From NCBI RefSeq assembly GCF_000220395.1, contig NW_004086341.1, positions 22,533-86,532 of the forward strand: DNA of 64,000 bases. Direction: 5' to 3'. Every line of letters starts with the position of its first letter. The first letter of the stretch is position 1. Positions 55,331 through 64,000 of the stretch are shown in pieces. Position numbers and translations under genes: made by a program. Origin of the DNA: Ichthyophthirius multifiliis. Taxonomy: Eukaryota > Ciliophora > Oligohymenophorea > Hymenostomatida. Under the pieces are notes generated by a model. That model saw nothing but the letters and a program-made list of their open reading frames with translations. It was not told the origin of the DNA and made no database searches.

Positions 55331-55505
55331 ATAAATAAATAGTTTAATTCCAATAACAAAAAATACAAAAATATAATAATTTTATATATATTTATTTATC
55401 TTTTGCTTTAAACATATAAAATAAAAATTAAGAGTATATAAAATCTTATTTTATTAACCATTTTTTATAAAAAGAAAAAATATTTTAATTCTTTTTTAAT
55501 ATTCT

Positions 55506-55771
55506 TCAAAATGAATCTTTTTTATTTATTTTTTATATAAAAACTTGGATAAAATTTTTTATTTACATAATGATTTATAAATAATAGCTGCTGAAATAAA
55601 TAATCCCAAGGAAAAAATTTAAAAAGTAGAAGGTTTTGCATTTCTGAGGGTTGGATTTATTTAATTTAAAATAAATTCTTTCTTTTGAAAATAATTATCT
55701 TTAATTTTATTTTTTTATTTAGTCAAATATTCAAAACTTTTAACTGATTGTCTAAATCTATTATTTTTCAT
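55506..55771 (-). CDS. Micro-membrane protein, 71 aa
   Basis: Model complement(55506..55516, 55567..55771). The second exon is only 11 nt and supplies the stop; without the 50-nt intron the frame would run into the neighbouring gene. Sequence: MKNNRFRQSVKSFEYLTKQK..., then one hydrophobic helix (STFQIFSLGLFISAAIIYKSL) near the C-terminus. Single-span proteins of this size with a basic N-terminal side are common among mitochondrial respiratory-chain accessory subunits, but I cannot name it. It converges on the secreted-protein gene with 175 bp between their stops. Confidence 0.5.
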
Positions 55772-56666
55772 AATAAAATGTAAAAGATTTATGAAATAAA
55801 CAAATAATATATTAATATGTTTTTGAATAAATTATGAAAAAATAAATATTTAATTTTTATATTTATATATTACAAAATATTTTCTTTATATAATAATTTT
55901 TATATAAATAAAAAAATTTAATAATAATAAGTTTTTCATTTTCAATATTTTTTTTTTATTGATCTTTTATATTTTTAATTTATTCTAAAAAAATAATACA
56001 TAACCAATTTAAAATAGATAGGGCTAATAAAAGATTAAAATTTAAGCCAAAGTATTTAATAAATAACTTAAATTCAAATATAATAAATTAAATTTATAAT
56101 TTATCACTTTATATATAAAAATAGAAATACTTCTTTGAATGGATTGACAGAGCAAAGTTTATATCTTAATTGCTATCGAAAATTTTAACTAAAGAATAGT
56201 AATATATTATATTAAAAAAATCTGTTGTTCTGTTGTTAATTTAAATAGAAAAAGAACTATAAACATAGATAAATAGAAACTAATGAAAAAAAATTATGAA
56301 TAAGGATTTAATGGTAAATAATAAAAGATTATTATTTTTAAAATTATTTAATAAATTTATGCCAAATAATAATATTAAATTTTATATTATATCATAATAT
56401 TTCATAAAAAGTAAGAAAAATATAAATTAAAATATGTAAAAAAAAAAACATTTAAAATAATATAAAAAAAAATAGATATTAGAAAATAAAAATAAAAATC
56501 AAAATATAAATAACTAGAAAATAAAGAAAAATTGATAGCAGAAAAAAATAAAAAAAAAAATAAGACAAAAAAATTAGAAATATATTATAAAAAATTAAAA
56601 TAATTCTTAATCAATTAAAAAAAATTGAAGAATATATATTTATAAATATATGTATATATATATGTA

Positions 56667-56715
<49 letters not shown>

Positions 56716-57617
56716 TTATTTACATAATTATAAATTTTTTTTTTCTAATTTATATTATTTTTAATCGTTATCTATTTATTTTCTTTTTTTTATATTTTTT
56801 TCTTAAATTATTTTTTTGCTTTTTCTATTATATATATTTTTTAAAATTTACCTGGAAATTTATTTTTTATACCTTAATTTTACTTTTTCTTGAATATCTT
56901 TTATCATAATAGTTTTATGTGAATCTATACTGATAATTTTTTTTTTTTATATTTACAATATCCTATTAGTTTATATCTATATCTACTATATTTACAATAT
57001 TTTGTCTATTTTTCCTTTTTTGTTTAATTTTTGTAGTTATATTAATGTTCTTAGTTTTTATTATTATTAATTATAGAAATTTTTATTAAGATTAATTTTT
57101 TATTTGAGCATGAAGTGCAGGTATTTACATTAGTTTCCATATTTAAAAAATCCTTATTGTTAGAAACAGCAGATTATCATTTTAATTTGTTTATATTAGT
57201 TAAGGTGATTTTTTGTTTTCTTTTTGAGAAGAATAGCAGTTGTTTTAATAGAATTATTGCTTTTTTTATAAAAGGAAATTTATCAAACAATTTACAGTTT
57301 TAAGATAATTTTTTAAAAATTTTAAGTCGGTAAGAATTATCGGAATCCTGAGAAGACAGAATTTTTTTAATTTTAATTTTTTTTTCTCATTTTCCTTTTT
57401 TTTTTTATTTTAAATAAAGGTTTTATATATTCATATTTAAAATTTTTTTTACATTTTTAATTATAAAATTATGATAAAAAAACTTATTTAATAAATATCT
57501 ATAGAATTTTTATTTAATTATAATATAATATATATTTAATTCATATATATAAATATATTATTAATTTATAAGCAATATTTTATTTTTTAGTTATTTAAAA
57601 ATTATTTAAAATATTAA
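55772..57617. other. Long spacer with two GC-richer patches
   Basis: Mostly A/T-only, with TA repeats at about 56640-56705. Two patches stand out. 56130-56260 (around GGATTGACAGAGCAAAG) has no clear frame. 57085-57360 has frames on both strands, including a minus-strand stretch SSQDSDNSYRLKIFKKLSQNCKLFDKFPFIKKAIILLKQ without a matching start. Either could be an exon of an unresolved gene or a non-coding RNA. Confidence 0.35.
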
Positions 57618-58133
57618 ATGAAATCAAAATAATAAATACTAAAAACTTAATTTAACGCAAAAGATTATGAAAGGATAGGTTTACTAGAGGACGAAATAAA
57701 AGAATTAAAATAAGCATTCGATTTATTTGATGAAGATGGTTCAGGAAAAATAAATCCATCAGAATTAAGAGTTGTTTTTGAAAATTTAGAATTTAAAGGA
57801 AATAAAAAAATAATTAATAATATTTTATCTGAGTTAGAAAATGATTATAGTCGAGGAATGGAATTCGAAGAGTTTTTAAAAATTTCTACAAGTAAAATAT
57901 CAGATAAAGATTCCAAAAAAGAAGTTTAGAAAGTTTTTAACATGTTTGATTTGAAAAAAAATAACAGAGTTTCTGTTAATGAATTAAAATAAATTTCTGT
58001 TGATCTTGGAGAAGAAATGACTGATGATGAACTTTTGAAAATGTTTAAAAAAGCAGATTTGGATGATGATGGATATGTTACTATTGATGATTTTTATAAT
58101 ATTATTACAGGCAAAGTATATTGGGATAATTGA
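57618..58133 (+). CDS. Centrin-like EF-hand protein, 171 aa
   Basis: Single exon, 172 codons. Four EF-hand units in centrin/calmodulin arrangement: EF1 DEDGSGKINPSE (complete loop), EF2 ENDYSRGMEFEE (degenerate), EF3 DLKKNNRVSVNE (weak), EF4 DLDDDGYVTIDD (complete). So Ca2+ binding is expected at sites 1 and 4. The basic N-terminal tail (MKSKQQILKTQFNAK), the total length and the C-terminal aromatic end (GKVYWDN) fit centrins rather than calmodulin. Centrins are basal-body and contractile-fibre components in ciliates, and could bind the IQ motif proteins elsewhere in the cell. No intron, no signal peptide. Confidence 0.88.
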
Positions 58134-58268
58134 AATTTAATTTATTTAAAATTAATACTATATTAATATATTTAATATTTTTTTATAAAATAATTATTAA
58201 AAAAAAAATTTTATCAAATTTAAATAAAATAATATATATATAATAAATAAATAAAAATTATTAATTTA

Positions 58269-59257
58269 TCAAAGAATAAAATATTTTTTTTGTTTTCTTA
58301 AACAATCAGGACAAAACCATATACCTTCAGGAGCTTCTTAAAGACCAACACATTCATAATGAAACCATTCTTTATCACAATTTTAACCATCACAACCAAC
58401 CCTTAATAAATTATTTTATTGAAAATATATATATAAAGAAATTTTATATATATAAAACAATAAAAAAAAAGATAGAAAAATTTAAAGAATTAAACAAAAA
58501 TATATAATAAAACATCCAAAATATAAAATATTTTAAATAATAAAAATGATATGTATTGAAAAAAAATATATATATTTTTAAAAATTTTTATATTTATTAT
58601 ATAATTATGTATTTAAATATAGAAATTAAATATATATATATATATATAGAAATATATTTAAATAAAAAATATATATATATATATTTATTTATTTATTTAT
58701 TTATTTATTTATTATATTTTTTTTTTAATTTTATACATTTATCCGTAAAATGGTCTTCTACATATACAATATATTATTTCTTTTGTTTTTTAAACATTTT
58801 TTTATTATTTTTGCATTTTTTCTTTGCTTTTCTGATCAATTTTGATTTATTTTTTTACTATATTTTACTAATATTAACTATTATTATTTATTTAAGCTTA
58901 TTTATCTTAATTTTATTTTTATTATATTTCTATTTATTTAAATTCTTTATTTACTACACTAATATGTTGATTAACAATTAAATCCATTTAATCAACTAAT
59001 TTTATTTTTTCTTATATTAAATATTCTAATTCACCTTGTATTTAATCAATCAGATCTTTTTTTTATTTCATTTTTTTATAATCAATTACTTTTTCAGTTC
59101 CTTATTTTATATTATTTAAATGTTCTTCTTGCATTTCTTGTAATTTAAAACTATTTACATTGATTTAATTTTCTAAACTTTTTAGTTTATTCAAATAAGG
59201 TTCAAAATTTATCGGTAAATCCGTAAATTTATTTAAATATTCTTAAATATACAACAT
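58269..59257 (-). CDS. ING-family PHD-finger protein, 217 aa
   Basis: Model complement(58269..58401, 58737..59257). The N-terminal helical region (MLYIQEYLNKFTDLPINFEPYLNKLKSLENQINVNS...) matches the ING coiled coil that joins histone acetyltransferase or deacetylase complexes. The C-terminus is a PHD finger of Cys4-His-Cys3 type: [45 protein letters not shown]. It retains the Tyr, Met, Asp and Trp positions that ING proteins use to bind trimethylated H3K4. A 335-nt intron with TA and TTTA repeats interrupts the PHD domain after Met; the plus-strand ORF across it is a shadow. It reads H3K4me3 in chromatin. Converges with the centrin gene. Confidence 0.92.
58402..58736 (-). repeat. TA and TTTA microsatellites inside the ING intron
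   Basis: On the plus strand, tandem TA units (about 58630-58690) are followed by about ten TTTA/ATTT units (about 58682-58715). The whole lies within the 335-nt intron of the PHD gene, the longest intron I could define here. Confidence 0.8.
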
Positions 59258-59412
59258 AAATATAAAAATTAATTTAATTTTTTTTGAAAAGTATATTATA
59301 TAAAAAAAAAATTTTATTATAAAATTTTTTTAATTTTATAAAAAAAATATTAAATTTCAAATACAATATTATTATTTTTGTTTATTTAAAATATATTGTC
59401 TATATTTTTTAA

Positions 59413-61663
59413 ATGCGAATTTTAATAGTAAATGGATATTGCAGCAATAAATCTGGACTAAAAAAATTTGCCGATTTTCATTATTTAATTATGAAGGTAA
59501 AATACCTTTATTTTAATCATAAATAATATATTTTAAATTTTATTTTTTTAAAAAAAATTTTTAGGTTATGACAGAATAAAAAGAATTAGTTGACACTGAA
59601 ACTGAATTTTTTATTAGAGATAAAAATAATTTAGATGATTACTTGTATGAAATAGAAAGCTCATATTTAAAAAAAGAAGCAGCAAATAATTTTGACTAAC
59701 TAGATATGATATTTATAATAGGGGATGCAAATGTTAGACCTTGGTCAATATAAATGCGAAAAGTAATATTAGTTACAATTTTTTTTTTGCTTTAAATAAA
59801 AATAATATAAAAATAAAAAGATTCTTACTCTTCTTAGAATGTGTTTAAAAGTAAAAAAATATTTATATACATCATCTTGGGCTATGTAAGCTTTAATATT
59901 TTTATGTGCATCTAACATAGAAAAAAACATATAAATAGTAAATGGAGGTGATAACGGTGGAAAATTAAGTGAAATCCATATTATGAATAAGGTAAATTTT
60001 TTAAAATAATAATAATAATAATAATAATAAAAAGGATTTGAAAAATATATAGCCAAATGATTATTATTTAGATAATACAACAGGTGATTTATATGGTTTC
60101 AATTATGAAACGAATGAATGGATTCCAAAAGGTAATTGTGGTTTACATTATAGACGTTCTGCACAAGAATTTTAATCTATTGGCAAATTCATAGTAAAAG
60201 CTCCTGTATATAAAGCAAATACTTAACATAAGGAAAAATATACTTTGTATAAATCAAGAAATGATGAATGTATGTGTGTAATAAAAAAAATGTACATGCA
60301 CCATTGGGCATTTTAAGGAATGGATGATGAATTTATAATTCCGTTAAAAAATAGTTGGGATATTCATACATTTTCATTTATTAATCCTCATAAGCATTTC
60401 AAAGTATTAGCAGATTCTGATAGGGGCCCTATTGTTATTGAGATGGAGAATACTTTAGGTGTACTATTTGGTATATATACCAAATATCCTAATACTACGT
60501 AAAGTTTAATAAATTTTATATGGAATACTTTAAGAAAAATAAAATCTTAATAATCAAATATATATCCTAGTATTTCTTCTTATACTTACTAAGCCAAAGA
60601 GTCTACAGTTGAAGAAATATTAAGAAGATAAAAAGAAAAATAAAAAAGAACAGCTCTTGTGCTTTTAAATAAAAGAACTTAACAAATAGGTTTTGCATAA
60701 ATTGATTCAGGTATTCTATTTTATTTATATATATAACGTGTATAAAATTAATAAATAAAAAAGCTGAATAAAAATATTATAAAAGTGATGTTTTTTTACA
60801 TGTAGGATTTTCTGCTAAAAAGTAAAAAGTTCCTTAATATGTTTACCATAATTCAGTAAATAGCAAAAAGTTAAAAATGAAAGAGAATCCAAATATTAAA
60901 ATTCAATAATATACAACTGATTATAATCCCAATGATTAAATTTCAGAACCAGCATCTGATATAATTAATTAATCAAATTAAAACAATATAATAGAGATTA
61001 ATAATACAAATATAAATAATGATGAGCAAACAGGAAAAAATATGAAAACAGAAAATAATTAAAATTTAGAATTTAGACGACAATCTAATAAAAGAGGTTC
61101 CTATTGCAGATAAAGTAGAATTAATCCCGATTAATTATTTACTACAGGAGGTATTAGAAGATAATTACATCCTAATATTCCTTATGATTTAATCGATTAT
61201 AGTAAAATGTGGGTACCTGGTTATCTTTCTAATAATCATTAATCAAAAAATAATAGCCCAAAAAAATTTAAAATAAAATTAAAACTAAATTACATAATTC
61301 AAGGAATTAAGGACTTGTAAAAAGTTGTACTGCTAAAGGAAAATATTTTGGAGAATTTGTATTTTTTTTTTATGATTATATATGTATAAATTTATATATC
61401 TATTTATTTAGAAATAGCTTTTTGTTAATACTCCGTATGTTTCTTAAGAAGAAATTTACATAAAAGAATAAAAAGAAAAAAATAAAAAAATTATTGGAGA
61501 AAAGGATTTTAGGGTCGGATAAACTTAATATAATGTGAATAATGTATATAAGAAATAATCAGATTTTAACAAAGGAACAAAAATTAATTTTTATCATAAT
61601 TATTAATTTAGAGATTGTTAAAAAGATAAATGGCTTTCACAAACTAATTTTAAACTGGCTTGA
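59413..61663 (+). CDS. Hypothetical 644-aa protein with amidotransferase-like N-terminus (one frame break)
   Basis: Exons 59413..59496, 59565..59762, 59821..59991, 60035..60710, 60806..61358, 61412..61663; one base must be added at the A7 run 61260-61266 (a -1 shift) to keep the frame, giving 645 codons. The N-terminus (MRILIVNGYCSNKSGLKKF; DQLDMIFIIGDANVRPWS; YLYTSSWAMQALIFLCAS) has the strand-loop pattern of class I glutamine amidotransferase-like or flavodoxin folds, but the nucleophile Cys in GxCxG is not present, so it should be inactive. The middle domain (YGFNYETNEWIPKGNCGLHYRRSAQEF ... HTFSFINPHKHFKVLADSDRGPIVIEMENTLGVLFGIYTKYP) is well structured. The C-terminus is basic and disordered (RRQSNKRGSYCRQSRIN), with short FRVGQTQYNVNNVYKKQSDF-like motifs found in axonemal proteins. 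A ciliary role is a guess. Confidence 0.65.
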
Positions 61664-62030
61664 AAAATAAAATATATTTTTATTTTGTTTTATAAATAAA
61701 ATTAAATAATATAATTTTACAAAAATAAATTTATTTTATAATAGAAATCAAAAATTTTAAATTAATATTGCCTTTTTAATAACATATTTATTAACATTTA
61801 ATAATTTAAAATTATAATTTTAATAATATAATAAAAAAAAAAAAAAATATATAAATATAATAAATATAATATATTAATTAAAAAATTTCAAAATATAAAT
61901 ATTTGAATTATAAAAAAATTCAAAATACAAAATAATAAAATAAAATTTATATATTTAATCAATAATTTTTCTCAACTAATATGTTGCTTTAATATTTCTT
62001 TAATCTTAATTTAGTTTTGAATTTCTCAAC
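61664..62030. other. Spacer between convergent genes
   Basis: 367 bp, A/T-rich, carrying the 3' ends of two convergent genes. No gene seen. Confidence 0.5.
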
Positions 62031-63335
62031 TCATTATTTACTTTTTTTTAATTTTATTTACGAAATCATCATATTAGTTATAATTTAATTTAATAAAATT
62101 ATCAAAAGGTAATAAACAATATTAATTTATTTAAAAATAATAGAAAAAATCATTCCAAGTAAACTACCAATATTTTAAAAAACATTCCATATTCCAAAAA
62201 CTCTGACATCATTATCATAAATAGTTGAAAGTAAATTACAATTCATACTTTAAGTTGTACAATCAGTCATTCCCCATAAAGCTCCAGTAATAAAACAAAG
62301 AGTATAACTGCCTTAATAATGAGTAATTATAGTAGAAACGATTGCACAAAGATATAATATATTAGTTAATAAGGCTATATTTTTTTTATTATATTTATCA
62401 GCCAATGGAGTAACTATTAACCCTCCAATAACTTCAAAAACACCTAAAGTAATCATAACAAGAAAAGTCTTTTTGTTAATATATTCATCAGATTCATTTT
62501 AAGGAAGAGTTTCTTTAACAATTCTATTCAAAACACTCATTCCAAATGATAAAATAATTCCACTAGAAAACATATAAAAAAGTAAAGGTCTAATTTATTT
62601 TGTTTTTATTAATTATATCATACTTTTAATTTAAACTTTTAATTCTAATTAATAAAATTATTCAACGATAAAAGTCTGATCATTAGTTATTACTCTTTCT
62701 TAATCAAAATCATTCTAAGTTTTAACCAATAATTAACTTTAAATAGGTGGCGATTTTATAAAAATAAAAAAAATTGCTGAAACTCCACTAACTGCTGTCA
62801 TTAAGATAAAATAATTATATTATCCTAAAGGTTATATTAAAAAAGCTGAGTAAATATTTCCTATTATATATGAAGATTACAATAATGACCAGCCAATTCC
62901 AAAATATAAGCTTTTATTATTATCTTATGTATTTTCTGACAAATATTAATTTTATGCTAAATATAATATAGATGCTAATAAGCCACAAATAGTAGATCCT
63001 ATAACAATAATAACATACATAATAGGAGTACTACAATAAAAATATTATGTTTTAGTTTTACAGCTACAAACCAAAATACCTTAACATAAAAAAAATATAT
63101 AACCTAAGGAACTTAAAGTAAATACATAATTCCAAGAAAATTTTTTAATATACATAGGAGCTAATATGCTATTTATCATAGAAGTAAAATATATTATAAA
63201 TAAAGATGTATTTCCTAAATTCAAATATTCTTTTTAATCAAATATTTAACTTATAATTCCCAATCCTGCATTAGCTGAAGATGCATAAAACATAAGTATT
63301 AAATTTGAATATATAACATTAAATAATGCACCCAT
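62031..63335 (-). CDS. UNC93-type major facilitator membrane protein, 434 aa
   Basis: One continuous frame of 435 codons, intronless unlike most genes here. About eleven to twelve hydrophobic spans: FNVIYSNLILMFYASSANAGLG, NTSLFIIYFTSMINSILAP, YVFTLSSLGYIFFLCQGIL, PIMYVIIVIGSTICGLLASILYLAQNQYLSE, YFGIGWSLLQSSYIIGN, YFILMTAVSGVSAIFFIFI, LFYMFSSGIILSFGMS, TFLVMITLGVFEVIGGLIVTPLADKYNKK, and more. The GxxQ/YLSE and LADKYNKK loops and the order of spans match UNC-93-like MFS proteins, which act as ion-channel regulators or transporters; the substrate is unknown. The first methionine is followed at once by span 1, and no earlier in-frame start exists. Confidence 0.85.
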
Positions 63336-64000
63336 ATTCTTTTTATTATTTTTAAACAAAAAAACAGAATTTTTATAATTAAAAAAAATATCATATATTT
63401 TTTTAATTAAAATTATATAAAAAAAAATTATATAAAATTATAATTTTAAAAAAAATGAAAATAAAAATAAAAAATATATTAAATTAATAGAATATTATTT
63501 AAAAATATATAAATAAGAAAAAAATAAAAATTTAACAAATCATAATGATAAAAAAATAATTATGAAATATATAATTAATTTGAATATTATCTAAAATATT
63601 TATAAAAAAATAATAATATTAGTATGTTAATATATAAATATAAATTTAAAATATAATTTTACATTTAATATAAAATAATAATAAATATTTGAAAAAAGAT
63701 ATATGAATATATTAATTATAATAATTATAATTTAATAATATACAAAGATTATTTTATAATTTAGTTTTTTAAATTAAAATATTTGATTATTATTTATTTA
63801 TTATATTAATTTAATTTATTTTAATTTAAAAATATAAATATAAATTAAAATTAAAATTAAAATTAAAATTATTTCTTTTTATTATAATAGTATATTGAAT
63901 AAATATTTTATTAATATTTATAATTTTATAAATTTATATTTTTATATTAATATAATCGTATATTATTATATTTATTTTAATAAATATTTTTACTTTATAT
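63336..64000. other. AT-rich spacer at window end
   Basis: A/T-only, with a short direct repeat of TTAAAA units at about 63844-63870. No gene seen; it should contain the promoter of the UNC93-type gene. Confidence 0.5.

Noticed and set aside
58556-58981. 141-aa plus-strand ORF rich in Ile, Tyr and Phe
   Set aside because: It runs across the ING gene's intron microsatellites and the antisense of its first exon.

Overview
The window reads as macronuclear DNA of an oligohymenophorean ciliate. It is extremely AT-rich, with spacers close to pure A/T. Only TGA works as a stop: TAA and TAG sit in frame throughout recognisable proteins, where they read as glutamine. Introns are short (mostly 40-100 nt), nearly all GT-AG and almost free of G and C. 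AT content and gene style resemble Ichthyophthirius multifiliis more than Tetrahymena, but that species call is inference. All models below were made by hand translation in the ciliate code (TAA/TAG = Gln); most genes are invisible to a standard-code ORF search.

Layout. 1-9.7 kb: tRNA-Ser(AGA), a small minus-strand protein, a coiled-coil protein, an alpha-helical repeat protein that may be a divergent importin-alpha, and a charged minus-strand protein. 9.7-20.3 kb: a RhoGEF with PH, PX and FERM-like regions, a B-box/polyQ protein, an EF-hand/MORN protein with a lipidation-type N-terminus and a long coiled-coil protein. 21-32.3 kb: an eight-exon gene of unknown function, an uncertain ORF with a C14 run, a TPR/polyQ protein with a C-terminal membrane anchor, a coiled-coil protein, a 585-bp N gap and a basic protein. 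32.6-41 kb: a long coiled-coil protein, a small disrupted gene and an ankyrin protein.

40.9-49.6 kb is the signalling part: an AGC-type kinase and a PKA catalytic subunit transcribed away from a shared 287-bp spacer, an uncertain minus-strand gene, a two-helix membrane protein and a Vps15-like pseudokinase. 49.9-55.8 kb: a Tim44/mL45-like protein, the GPI-transamidase subunit PIG-T, a secreted acidic protein with a GC-AG intron, and a micro-membrane protein. 57.6-63.3 kb: a centrin-like EF-hand protein, an ING-type PHD protein, a long protein with a possible amidotransferase-like N-terminus, and an intronless UNC93-type transporter.

There is no operon logic. Genes are independent and often convergent or divergent. 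Most identifiable products belong to ciliate cell biology: cortical and ciliary proteins (MORN, centrin, coiled coils), cAMP and AGC signalling, PI3P and Rho membrane signalling, GPI anchoring and chromatin reading.

The most unusual observations are the IQ-DH-PH-PX-FERM architecture at 9.7-12.6 kb and at least six places in five otherwise good genes where the frame moves by exactly -1 at A-rich sites. Two of these lie 26 nt apart in the Vps15-like gene, on X_XXY_YYZ slippery heptamers. Missing A calls are the simplest cause, but the shared direction makes them worth checking.
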